Shown here: positions 31,901 to 41,384 of the stretch, in pieces | How the letters are laid out: every line of letters begins with the position of its first letter | How positions within the stretch are numbered: position 1 is the first letter of the stretch | Origin: Diphasiastrum complanatum | Lineage: Eukaryota; Streptophyta; Lycopodiopsida; Lycopodiales; Lycopodiaceae | Assembly: GCA_029204225.1 (NCBI GenBank) | Contig: CM055102.1 | Location: 32,048,607-32,112,606, forward strand | Length of the DNA stretch: 64,000 nucleotides | Direction of reading: 5' to 3' | Position numbers and translations under genes: made by a program | The notes under the pieces: generated by a model | Told to the model about the DNA's origin: nothing | Databases searched by the model: none | What the model saw: only the letters and a program-made list of their open reading frames with translations

Positions 31901-32936
31901 TCCCCTTGATTGCACACTCACCATCATTTGCGGTATAGATTACCTTCCTATCACCATCAAATGCCATTAAAGATGAAAAATACTCTTTATGATATGTCAT
32001 ATGAGAAGTGGCTCCACTATCAATCCACCAAGGATCAATGTCTCCATGATTAGCCAACAAGCAAGATGACATAACAAAAGCATCATTTGAAAGAAGCTCA
32101 TCCCCACCCTCATCAATAGTTAGATTGGTTTGCTTTTCCCCTTGATCCCTCTTTTTCTTAAAACAATCACTAGCAAAATGCCCTTTGACTCCACAATAGA
32201 AACATTTTAGCTTAGATCTATCCTTCTTTTTGCCAAAAGTAGAGTGCTCACCTTGGTCTTGCCCTTTAGACCAATTGCTTTTACCTTTGCCCTTGAACTT
32301 GCCTTTAGAGAACATTGCCTCCTCTTCTCCTCCTTGAGATGTAGAAGATGCTCCCACTCTTGCTTGCAACCTGAATTCTTCAGCCAACAAGACCTCTTGC
32401 AAGTCTCCAACACTTGGTAAACATTTTTGGATAGCATAACTTTGAACAAGATTAGCATGATCATCCAACAAGCCATTGAGAATCACTTGAACAAGCTCCT
32501 CATTATTTATGCCATCATTAATGCATGCTAACTCATCATTCAATGCTTTAACTCTCAAAACAAAAGCATGTCCATTCTCACTCTTCTTTTGCATACAAGA
32601 AAAGATTTGCCTTCTTAAAGTCAACACTCTAGAAGTAGACTTGGATTCATAAACCTTCTTCAAGGCTTCCCAAGCTTCACTAGATGATGTGCACTTACCA
32701 ACCTCTTTGATAAGCTCATTTGTCACATTCATCTTGATCATGTGAAGGGCTTTCTTTGCCCTCTTGTCATACCTCAATTGTTCTTGAGGTGCCAAAGGTC
32801 TCTCCTCCACACCTACAACAATATCCATCAACTCATTCATCTCAAGCAAAGACTCCATCCTTACTTTCCAAGTAGAATAGTTGAGGGAGGTAAGCCTATC
32901 ATTGCTTTCCAACATGTAGCCTCCATTTGTAGCCAT
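28986..32936 (-). CDS. Copia gag-pol polyprotein, intact (element J)
   Basis: A 1316-codon single frame starting MATNGGYMLESNDRL, the start conserved in related elements E and H. Domains by residue: gag about 1-200; basic linker and zinc knuckle CFYCGVKGHFASDC at 245-258; protease D306-S-G; VWHKRMGH near 437-442; integrase D502, D564 and E600 (D-x35-E); reverse transcriptase about 820-1060 with YVDD near 991-994; RNase H with GFSDSDF near 1155, SEAEY near 1197 and FCDN near 1232. It ends KLVEEGV, and its TGA stop lies inside the 3' LTR (28986-28988), so the polypurine tract is translated. All catalytic residues are present. It is related to B (same order, roughly half identical in pol) but belongs to a separate family shared with E, H and L. 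Confidence 0.97.
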   Translation of the reverse strand: MATNGGYMLESNDRLTSLNYSTWKVRMESLLEMNELMDIVVGVEERPLAPQEQLRYDKRAKKALHMIKMNVTNELIKEVGKCTSSSEAWEALKKVYESKSTSRVLTLRRQIFSCMQKKSENGHAFVLRVKALNDELACINDGINNEELVQVILNGLLDDHANLVQSYAIQKCLPSVGDLQEVLLAEEFRLQARVGASSTSQGGEEEAMFSKGKFKGKGKSNWSKGQDQGEHSTFGKKKDRSKLKCFYCGVKGHFASDCFKKKRDQGEKQTNLTIDEGGDELLSNDAFVMSSCLLANHGDIDPWWIDSGATSHMTYHKEYFSSLMAFDGDRKVIYTANDGECAIKGIGTIPISLSTNRNIELKDVLLIPSITKNLLSVSQMLDKGFKVEFDGDACLIKKGCSIIAKGKRQGKLFKLDACVVANQVGCMANEQMSIQEVWHKRMGHLNYKALEVIAKKKVVRGLPKSLTCLNHVCEECALSKSHRLPYTRSISRSKMPFSLLHSDIHGVTTISNGGAKMYVTFIDDFSRFCWVYLLKSKDEVFDVFVKFKVAIETQFTTKIKCLRSDNGGEYISNKFKAFCDEHGIKREYTCPRTPQQNGVAERKNRTLCESAKAMRLNANLPKPFWSDALLCANFLCNRWPSVVLEGKTPFEALFGTKPNVKFLRTFGCICYFNITLDDRTKEDPSSRKGIFVGYSEVSKAYRIYVPSIKKVFTSRDVIFDEGNIPKVVSSDDGVVATNVLDDNGVDDTLDVDVEEASSSQIPRRTPRHKVKPSRLTYDGKGKQVVDGSNYAFLTSFDVPSCVDEARQEEEWIQAMDLEFEALMKNNTWRLVELPKGKSAIGCKWIFKVKTNQDGSINKLKARLVAKGYAQEHGIDYEETFAPVAKMVSIRVIISLATLYGWDLWQLDISNAFLNGDLEEEVYMEQPESYVSHSKPNHVCFLQKSLYGLKQAPRSWYARLNSFLLSQNFTMSEYDHSLYFRISANDVTILLIYVDDIILSGGNKEDIEDIKKALKKEFEVHDLGLLSYILGIEVIRTSQITFISQEKYAISILNRFHMVDANPIDTPMESHVKLTIRGNERSFEDITLYRKLIGSLIYLTITRPDLSYCVGRLSQFMQDPSIEHWKLGKRILRYISGTKDFGIVYRGSSPNLFGFSDSDFAGDLMDRKSINAHAIFIGDGAISWMSKKQATISLSSSEAEYKALTSCTKEMVWIKRMIMELHLLDFSESPIIFCDNLSAQSLASNPVFHARSKHIEVAYHFVREQVLAKEIKLEHVPSKECVADIFTKALGKDLFFKHRTSLGVLSKSMLKLVEEGV
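28991..29000 (-). promoter_or_regulatory. Polypurine tract of element J, within the coding region
   Basis: Minus GAAGAGGGAG directly before the 3' LTR. It encodes Glu-Glu-Gly of the last codons. Confidence 0.85.
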
Positions 32937-33533
32937 GTTGCAATGATTGATCTCTGATCTTTGACCTGTTCCAATGCACTAAGCACTCTCTTGAATCAAC
33001 AAATGAAACACAAGAAGAAATCACAAAGATTTGGAACCTAAAACCTTACTTTTTCTCTCTTTTCCTCACTTTTTCCTTAATTTTAGCCACTAGTTTTATG
33101 ATTTCTTGATCAAACCAAGACCAAACCTCAATATACTTGCTTTTCCCTCACTCCTAAGATTGAAATACACTCTTGAATCATTCAGCAAACTGAAAATCAG
33201 AGGGTTACATCAATTTTGAAGTTTTTGACATGAAGAAGCAAGAAATTGAATCAAAAAACTATATGCTAGAATGGAAAACTAATAGGATCTTGTTGGATCT
33301 TGCATCTCCCTCTTTCCAAAACAATTTTTGTCTCCTTATTCTGATAAGTACAGAGGGAATTCGCCCTACTTCAATTGAAATGCATACAAATGATGTTTTG
33401 ATCACAAAGATCCAATTTCTACACATAAATCAACAAGATTTTTAGCTAGAAACTTGATTGGAATGCTACAAAAGCAAACTCGCCCACAAATCTCTTCTAA
33501 ATCTGGCAAAACCTGCACATTTGGCCGCCTAAT

Positions 33534-33545
33534 GCTCTGATACCA
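33534..33545 (-). promoter_or_regulatory. Primer binding site of element J
   Basis: Minus TGGTATCAGAGC next to the 5' LTR, complementary to initiator tRNA-Met. Confidence 0.95.
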
Positions 33546-34198
33546 TGTGAAAAACTCAGATCCAAAAGATGCTAAAGTTTCATAAAGATCTTGGCCATGG
33601 AAGTTATGCACATCTAGATTGAAAAAATGATAGAAATTGTGATGTTAAGCATACTAAACATCAACTAAACATCAAAATCTGATCATAAGCTTCCACAAAC
33701 AGAAACTTGCTGTCCCTGTCCGTACTTCAGAGCCTACAACCTGCATTTCACACGTGTGAAGCCATAGCAACAAAGAAATCACAATTCTAGTGGCTAGAAT
33801 GCAAGATATGAACAAAAAAGTGAGAGAGAAGAAGATGGACCTTCAAAGAGCATAACATTCATTCAATAGAATGAAAATGAGATGTGTACATACTCGTGGA
33901 GATGGCTATTTATAGCAGCCATAGTGCCTCTTGGCCACTTGTCTTATGATAGGCTAAAATTGGGGTCCAATAGGATTCACCCATATACCTAGAAATTTGG
34001 TCAAATAGGAATGCACCAAATTATGAGCCAATAGAAGAGCTCCACACTCGACCTCCTCTAATTAATGTGACCTCAAAAGTAGTGTACACATACTTTGGGC
34101 CTCTACATACATGTATGAACCTATCTCTAACTTTTATTTGGCCATAGGCCTACAAAATCTCAAGTTAGGAAAATACTACTAGTTGACAATTTTTCACA
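33546..34198 (-). repeat. 5' LTR of element J
   Basis: 653 bp, identical by eye to the 3' LTR. As the 5' copy it carries the promoter. The TATA box on the minus strand is at 33906-33915. Confidence 0.97.
33906..33915 (-). promoter_or_regulatory. TATA box of the J promoter
   Basis: Minus CTATAAATAG in the middle of the 5' LTR, a close match to the plant TATA consensus. About 360 bp remain between it and the primer site, leaving room for the R and U5 regions. Confidence 0.65.
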
Positions 34199-34203
34199 AA
34201 AAG

Positions 34204-34753
34204 CTCGAGAAATTTTTGATCCAAGTATCAAAGAAATTTTCGATCCATGTATCAAAAAAGACTCCAGGATCGAAAATTAGGAAATCAATACAAACTCAGA
34301 AAATGAGCCTGAACAACAGGAGGTCAAAATTTAGCCAAGAAGATTGAATCGACCCAGACAACCTCCATCCAGATTTATGGACGATGTAGTTTGCTACTTT
34401 GTGCAGGAACCAAATACAGGTTTGGAGGCGATGTCTGCACCTGATGCTGATCAGTGGAAAGTAGCGGTGGACATTGAATTTGATTTTCTAATAGAGAATC
34501 AACCATGGATAGTCACTGAGTTGTCAAAGAGAAGAAATCCGATTCCATGCAAATGGATATCCAAGACGAAGTATGATGCTGAAGGAAGGCTAAATCGATA
34601 CAAAGCTAGGTTGGTCACCAAAGGCTATTCTCAGATTCCAGATCTGGATTATTCCGAGACCTTCAGCCTAGTCGCCAAACATCCTTTGATCTGTTTTCTA
34701 CTCTCCTTTGCAGTTGCAGTAGATCTCAAAGCGTCAGAAGAAAAATTGAATTG
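34204..34753 (+). pseudogene. Element K, copia linker and RT start (right of J)
   Basis: Continues K after the second AAAAG. A decayed linker is followed by a 136-codon frame (34344-34754) with the start of reverse transcriptase: PDADQWKVAVDIEFDFLIEN, NPIPCKWISKTKYDAEGRLN and YKARLVTKGYSQIPDLDYSE. Homology ends after HPLICFLLSFAVA, before the first RT Asp motif. The rest is missing. Confidence 0.87.
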
Positions 34754-35036
34754 ATCGATTTCTCTTCTCAGTGCGTGCACTACTGGTGACTTAGTAGGCG
34801 AGCACAAGAATATGATAATTTCAAAGTCTTAAAGCACGGTCGTAGCGAAAGCGAAGAGCAGACAACCAGACAAATCAAATAGATAGCCAGACAGAATGTA
34901 GAAAAGCATTACAAAGTTGATATGAATCTGAACGTAGAAACAGATAGAGTTGTAATCAGATTAAGTATAAAAATATACAAGTCAATAATGCGAGTGAGCA
35001 CAAGACAATAGCAGGCAAAACCACGTACTCACAAAG
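34754..35036. other. No gene seen
   Basis: Around 280 bp of unassigned sequence between two copia remnants. Confidence 0.45.
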
Positions 35037-36103
35037 CTAACTACAATCTGTAAAGGTTATGAACCTATAAATCTTGGGAACAAAAAGAACCCTGTGAAGA
35101 GATAGAACTTTGATGATGCAAGCAAAAGTCCCTACTCCTTCAATTTTGCACTCTTGATCACTTGCAATATATATGGACTTCTTGATTTCTTCATATGGCA
35201 TAATAGATGAAAATGAATCCTTGGAGCTACACATATGTGAAGATGCTCCACTATCAATATACCAAGAGTCATCCTTTTTGAAGGTGGAAGAGGAGAAGCT
35301 TGATGCCATAAGTGAGCATTCTCCATCACTTGCAATAAAGTCTTCTTTCTCATGAGAGATGTTGGCTTGCGTGAATCGGTTCTTCTTCTTGAAGCAATTG
35401 GTGGCATAGTGGCCCTTCTTGCCACAAAAGAAGCACTTTAACATCTTATATATTTTTCTTTGAAGTAGAATATTGAGAGGAATCATCATCCTCTTCATCT
35501 TGGTCTTTTGCTTTGTCCTTAGAGAAGTGTTGGTGTTGCTTTTTGCTCCTCTCTTTGTGCTTGGCAAATAGAACTTTTCCATTACCATTATCATTGAGTG
35601 ACAATTTGTGCATCCTTAATAGCTTGTTCTCATGCCTTGATTCTTCAGCTATTAGCACTCCTTGCAAAGCCTCCAAGGTTGGTAGCTCCTCCTTGATAGC
35701 ATAGGATTGGACAAGATTCTCATATTCATCCTTCAAGCCATTGAGTATGACTTGGACTAGCTCACTTTGTTTGATGGAATATCCAATACAAGCAAGCTCC
35801 CTGTGAATGTCTTTCACTCTCAAAACATAATTAGTGGCACTCTCATCACTCTTTTGACAACTTTGGAATATTTGATTTCTAAGAGTGAGAAGCCTAGAGG
35901 TATATTTGGCCTCATAGATTACTTTTATCCCAAGTATTTGTGGCCGAAGTACAAACACCAATCTCTCTCAAAATCTCATTAGAGACATTCATCTTGATAT
36001 AATGGAGAGCCATCCTAGCTCTCTTCTTATACTTCTGTACTTCTTGAAAGACTTGAGGCTCCTCCTCAATCCCAAGTACAATGTTCTTGCAAAACCATGA
36101 CAA
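35037..36103 (-). pseudogene. Element N: copia gag-protease fragment of the B family
   Basis: The minus strand encodes gag from about residue 57 of B onward (VLGIEEEPQVFQEVQKYKKR, a 171-codon frame at 35446-35961), a disrupted lysine-rich linker, the zinc knuckle CFFCGKKGHYATNC and protease WYIDSGASSHMC (185-codon frame at 35037-35594). It stops after VLFVPK near 35065. Frames are broken near 35935 and 35455. Both ends are abrupt, with no LTR, primer site or target duplication, so this is a bare internal fragment. Confidence 0.9.
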
Positions 36104-36299
36104 CAGTGTCCATGAGGTGCTCTAGCCAAGTTTTCTTCGCTACCCACATCCTGAAATCCTTATCGCTTTTTGGAATACCGAATTGTCCCGACAAAAGACT
36201 CGTACACCACTTAAACCATTTGCACTTAGTGTCATTAGAAACCATGGAGCACCTCAGGTGATGTAACTTCTCAAGGCCCAACACAATACCCATGCTAGA

Positions 36300-37655
36300 G
36301 GTTTATGTTGCACTGACAAGTTCAAACCATTCTTGACCAAGCATAGGATTGACGACACCGAGCATCTTACCCATTTTTGATGACCAGTGGGTGTGAACCA
36401 TAGCTGCCGCATCCCTCAAAGTTTTGTGGCTCTTATCTCGTCCCACATTGAACTTTTGCCTCACTTCGCCCAACTTAGCACTTATGTCATTCTGCACAAG
36501 ACACCGGGTGCCTAGTTTTACTAAATGCAAGACTTCTCACAAACATTTGCAGATAATAGTGCCAACTCCCAAAATTCTGATGAGTTAGTGGATACCACAT
36601 GTTGTCACTCCTCTTGATCTCAATTGCCCTAATCATGTCAACCTCGGCTCACTCTACTTCCAAAAAATTTCTCTTGAAATATTCAGTTTAGCACTCACAT
36701 AGCCTCCTAGCCTAGTCTTTATGACGCCGATTTCATTGAGCCTAAGTCAGTAACAACACATAATAGTGCTTAGAAGATAGAGCTTCAATATGATATGAGT
36801 CCACGAAGGCAAGATTGTCAATATAATTGGCAGATTCTTGTCAAACGTACTTGTTAATACGATTCATAGAAGATAAAAGCATCATACCGGTCTCGGCATC
36901 TGGCTCAATAAAACTTGCACAAACCACAATGTGCTTGCCAATATCCCCAGCATAGTCTTCCTGAATGGCCTCCATCCAAGCAAATAAATGATGATTCCTA
37001 TTCCAACTTACAAACATACGCCCCAGCAAATCAGATCAGAACCTGCAGGTCCTCTTCACATGGTCTTTGATCAACACCACTTGACCGGTAGACGTAGTTG
37101 TAGATAGAACAAAGTCTCCCTTCTCCACTTTTTCCACTTTTCATTGTCCTTCTTATAGATATCTTTTAGTTTCAGTCTTTGCTTTTCCAATGTACGAATT
37201 GCCTTGTGTGGCAAGATGCAATATATTAAAATCATGGGAGGAGGGGAATCTCGCACCAACATAAAACGTGCGAGTGTAACATAAAACATGTCAAGATGAA
37301 ATGATATGGGGAATGTACCAATCTCATCCCCGGTTTTCTTACCACCCTTGGATTTGTCTTTGCCACCATCATGTATTGCAAGCTCATTTCCTCAATGTGT
37401 ACGCTTGCCTCTGACTCCAAATCATCTGCTGGAACACCTTCTGTAGGTAACTCGTCTACAATCTTTGTTTGCAAACAATTAGTAGATTAACAACAAGAAA
37501 AAACAAAAATTATGGTTGAAGTTATTCTTATATAACATAAAAATGAGAGAATTTACCTCTTCTGCGGGAGTCTCCTCCATGGCCTTGGCTTCGGCTGCCT
37601 TCATGTTCTTCCTAGAAACTACTTTGTTTCCACTCTTCTTCTGCACTCTTACCAT
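36300..37655 (-). pseudogene. Intron-containing gene remnant, function unknown
   Basis: Two exons fit precisely. Exon 1 is 37655-37557, with ATG, 33 codons (MVRVQKKSGNKVV, then AMEETPAEE) and donor GAG|GTAAAT. Exon 2 is 37462-37343, 40 codons (IVDELPTEGVPADDLESEAS, then MMVAKTNPRV) with acceptor CAAAG| and donor GTG|GTAAGA. Both introns are phase 0. Further coding-looking stretches follow at about 37210-37071 (TLEKQRLKLKDIYKKDNEKW), 37029-36841 (MFVSWNRNHHLFAWMEAIQE, then DIGKHIVVCASFIEPD) and 36600-36303 (DISAKLGEVRQKFNVGRD, ending MLGQEWFELVSAT with TAA). Stops at 37048 and elsewhere interrupt the later part. It resembles no copia or gypsy protein and I do not recognise the family. It could be a decayed host gene or the gene of a DNA transposon. 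Confidence 0.5.
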
Positions 37656-37715
37656 GGCTGCAATGTATTTAGAATCCTGGAAAGTATTGTAAAGAATTTT
37701 AGATCATTAAGATAC

Positions 37716-38338
37716 AAAATATCCTTTTGATGTTTGGTTAGAAAGACAAGCAAATCACCAATCTTGCCAATATAGAAAAACCAACATCTACACTATGAAT
37801 GCGATACAAAAGTCTAATAGATATTGATCAAACATCAATCAAAACATAAACTAATATTGTTGTCCATACAAAAATAGTAAGCTAATGTATTTCACAAGTG
37901 TGGATCTAAAAATAGCATTCAATAAGCATTCTACACATAGAATTGCAAGATATCACAAGTACAGTGCACCAATGGATAGTAGAACCCAAGAGAATCATAT
38001 ATAACCATGAATGAGATAAGAGAGAGAGAGTATGTCTTCTCTTTTCACAAGTTACATCCTTTTATAACAGGCCCAAATCTAAATTCAGACTCTGGTTTCC
38101 CTCCATAATGAAAACCCTACTATTTTTGTGACTAGATTCAATGTATCTACTACTCAAATTGAATCTCTCCAAAATTCGTGTTCTATAGTTTCCCACACTT
38201 TCCAAAAGTGTTTATTCAATTGCTTTTAGACTAATATAAGTTTGAAAAGTCAAACTCTAAGTCTAAAATAAAAATTGGCCTCAATTGCCAAATATACAAA
38301 TACGACCAAAATAGCAAAACTAGTTGAAATCTTTCACA
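37716..38338 (-). repeat. 3' LTR of element H
   Basis: Matches the L LTR (from about 26570) and the E LTR. It ends GAAATCTTTCACA; its first 30-35 bp are missing or altered. It carries the uninterrupted site TTCAATGTATCTACTACT into which G inserted in the E copy. It contains a TATA-like TTATAAAAGG on the minus strand near 38070. Confidence 0.83.
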
Positions 38339-40140
38339 CTTCCTCTTCAACTAGTTTAAGCATAGACTTTAAAAACACTCCAATTGAAGTACTATGCTTC
38401 ATGAACAAGTAATTTCGCAATGATTTGATGAAGATATCAGCTACACATTCCCTTGAGGACACATGTTGAATCTTCACCTCCTTTGCCATGACTTGCTCCC
38501 TCTCAAAGTGATATGCCACCTCAATATGCTTGCTCGTATCAAGAAACATAGGATTGGTTGCCAACATTTGGGCTGATAGATTGTCACAAAAGATAATTGG
38601 GCTCTCTGTACTCACTAGATGACAATGAGATAGAGGCTTGTTTCTTTGACATCCATGATATATCTCCATCACCTATGAAAATACAATGAGCACTAATGGA
38701 CTTCCTATCCATTTCATCTCCAGCATAGTCTAAATCTAAAAAGCCAAACAAGTTAGGTGATGATCCCTCAAAGAATATGCCAAAATCTCAAGTTCCAACT
38801 ATGTACCTCAAAACTCGTTTTTCTAGCTTCCAATGCTCCTCACTAGAATCTTGCATGAATTGGGTCAATTTTCCAACTCAATAGCTTAGATGTGGTCTTG
38901 TAATGGTTAGATAGATGAGTGAACCAACTAGCTTCCTATAGAGAGTTTTGTCTTCGAAGGATCTTTCATTACCTCTTATAGTTAGTTTTACATTTGACTC
39001 CATAGGTGTATCACAAGATTTTGCATCTACCATATGAAATCTTTCTAGAATAGAATTAGCACACTTCTCTTGACAAATGAAAGTAGATTGAGAAGATCTA
39101 ATCACTTCTATTCCTAAAATGTAATGCAAATTATCAAGATCATGCACCTCAAATTCCTTCTTAAGAGCACTCTTGATATCCTCCACATCTTGATTGAATC
39201 CACTCAAGATGTATCATCCACATAGATTAGCAAGATGGTAACATCATTTCCAGCAAACCTATAATAAAGTGAATGATCATACTCACTCATAACAAAGCCT
39301 TGAGAGAGTCAAAAAGTGTTAAGCTTAGCATACCAACTCCTTGGTGCCTTGCTTAAGGCCATATAAGCTCTTTTGTAGAAAACACACATGATTTGGCTTT
39401 GTAGGTGAAATGTAGCTCTCGTGTTGTTCCATGTACACTTCCTCCTCAAGATCACCATTCAAAAATGCATTTGTAATGTCCATTTTCCATAGATCCCATC
39501 CATAAAGAGTAGAAAGAAGGACGATGAGCCGAATGCTTACCATCTTTGCCACAGGTGAAAATGTTTCATCATAGTCAATCCCATGTTCTTGAGCATATCC
39601 TTTTGTCACCAACCTTTTCTTGTACTTGTTGATAGATCCATCTTGGTTTGTCTTCACCTTGAAGATCCATTTGCATCCAATAGCTTTCTTGTCCTTAGGT
39701 AACTCCACCAATATCCATGTTTCATTCTTTATAAGAGCTTGATACTCAAGATCTATTGCTTGGATCCAGTCCTCTTTGTTCCTTGCTTCATCTACACATG
39801 TAGGTTCATCAAAAGAGGTTAGCAAAGCAACATAATTTCCAGAAATTACTTGCTTACCCTTTTCATCGTAAGTGAGCCTTGAAGGCATTTGTCTTTCCCT
39901 TGATGTTCTCCTTGGCTTTTGACTTGATGATGGTCCTTCATCATCACCATCCAAAGTAGGATCCTTTACATCAATATCAAGAATGTTAGATGCATCCACA
40001 TCACCATCAATAATGCTTGAAGATAATTTTGGAATGTTCCTCTCATAAAAAATGACATCTCTACCAATAATCACCTTATTAGTAGAAGGAATGTAAACTT
40101 GTAGGCTTTACTCACCTCCCTATATCCAACAAATATACAT
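38334..40140 (-). pseudogene. Copia RT-RNase H remnant (element H)
   Basis: A 249-codon frame (39325-40074) carries the integrase tail, linker and RT start (CKWIFKVKTNQDGSINKYKK, DITNAFLNGDLEEEVYMEQ). A 109-codon frame (38878-39207) carries the RT end. A 112-codon frame (38334-38672) carries the RNase H end (FCDNLSAQMLATNP, KHIEVAYHF, ending LVEEEV). The YVDD stretch (about 39205-39235) is frameshifted. The stop codon lies inside the LTR, as in J. Confidence 0.88.
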
Positions 40141-41023
40141 TCCTATTTGTAGATAGAGAAATAGAAATTGTGACAATCCCTTTGATTGCACACTCACCAT
40201 CATTGGCTGTGTAGATCACCCTCTTGTCATTTTCATATGACAACAAAGAAGTGAAGTACTCTTTGTGAAAGTCATGTCTGAACTTGCACCACTATCAATC
40301 CACCATGTATCTAGATCTCCATCATTAGCAAGCATACATGAAGACATCACAAAAGCATCATCATTTGCATGTTGAACATCCAAACCATCCTCATCAAGAG
40401 TAAGATTACCTTGCTTGTCTCCTTGATCTCTCTTTTTCTTGTAGCACTCACTTGCAAAGTGTCATTTGATGCCACAATAGAAGCACTTGAGCTTCGATCT
40501 ATCTTTCTTTTTGCCATTCAAAGAAGCCTCCCCTTGATCTTGCCCTTTAGACCACTTACTTTTGCTTCTACCCTTGATGAACATAGCCTCCTCTCCAACT
40601 TGAGATGTTGATGAAGATCCACCTCTTGCTTGAAGCCTATAATCTTCATTGGTCAAGATCTCCTGAATATCATTCAATCTTGACAAAGTCTTTTGAATGC
40701 CAAGACTTTGAACAATGTTAGCATGAGTATCCAACAATCCATTAAGAAAAACTTGAACAAGCTCTCCTTCCTTAATGCTCTCATCATGCAAGCTAACTCA
40801 TCATTCAAAGCTTTCAGTATTTGGACTTTTCACTCTTTTAACGTCCAACACTATTCAAAACATCATTCATCTCAAGAAGTGATTCCATCATCACTTTCCA
40901 CAATGAATAGCTACTTGAGGTAGGCCTATCATTTGCTTCCAACATGACTCCACTTGATGTAGCCATGTAGAAATGACCTGATATGAAACTTCTCAATTCT
41001 CTTCTAGCACTTATACCAAGCAA
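40141..41023 (-). pseudogene. Copia gag-protease remnant (element H)
   Basis: Reading leftwards from a start at about 40965 (MATSSGVMLEANDRPTSSSY): a short gag N-terminus, an internal gag deletion near 40820, a 109-codon frame (40462-40791) with central gag and a zinc knuckle lacking its last residues, then frameshifted protease (40140-40440) ending at TNRN. There it joins integrase C-terminal sequence at about 40135. Confidence 0.85.
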
Positions 41024-41384
41024 ATCAGCACATATAATAATGAAATCTTCATCAACCTATGATCTATCCTCAATCTAATGACTCTTTCCACTTCCTAAGA
41101 TTGAAACACACTCAAATGAAGTTCAGTAACCTCACAATCTAGAGATCCAATCAAAATTAGGGTTTTGACAAAATCACAAAAATTGATTATTTCAAAAACT
41201 ATATGCAATTGCCTAAAACTTGATATGCAGTCTTGTAGTACCACTTAGGCTTTTCCAATGCTCTAAAAAGTCACCAAATCCAAGTAGTAATGTGTGAAAT
41301 CAGAATTGATCAAGATTATAAACCTATTTTGAATTTTGATCTAGAAAAGATCCAATCTACATATGCAAGAAACTTGGACAAATA

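Larger units (their letters stand above)
28338..34198 (-). mobile_element. Element J: complete, apparently intact Ty1/copia retrotransposon
   Basis: A 5861-bp element with the exact 5-bp duplication AAAAG at 28333-28337 and 34199-34203. Both LTRs are 653 bp and I find no difference between them by eye. It has a primer site, a leader, one uninterrupted gag-pol frame and a polypurine tract. It sits inside the older plus-strand element K. It is the youngest-looking insertion in the window together with B, and may be active (inference). Confidence 0.97.
37716..41373 (-). mobile_element. Element H: deleted minus-strand copia of the E/J family
   Basis: From left to right on the plus strand: 3' LTR, translated polypurine tract, RNase H, RT, then a junction that skips most of integrase and part of protease, gag pieces, and about 350 nt of leader. 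It ends at 41373, where the SWIM segment begins, so the 5' LTR and primer site are gone. Confidence 0.88.
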
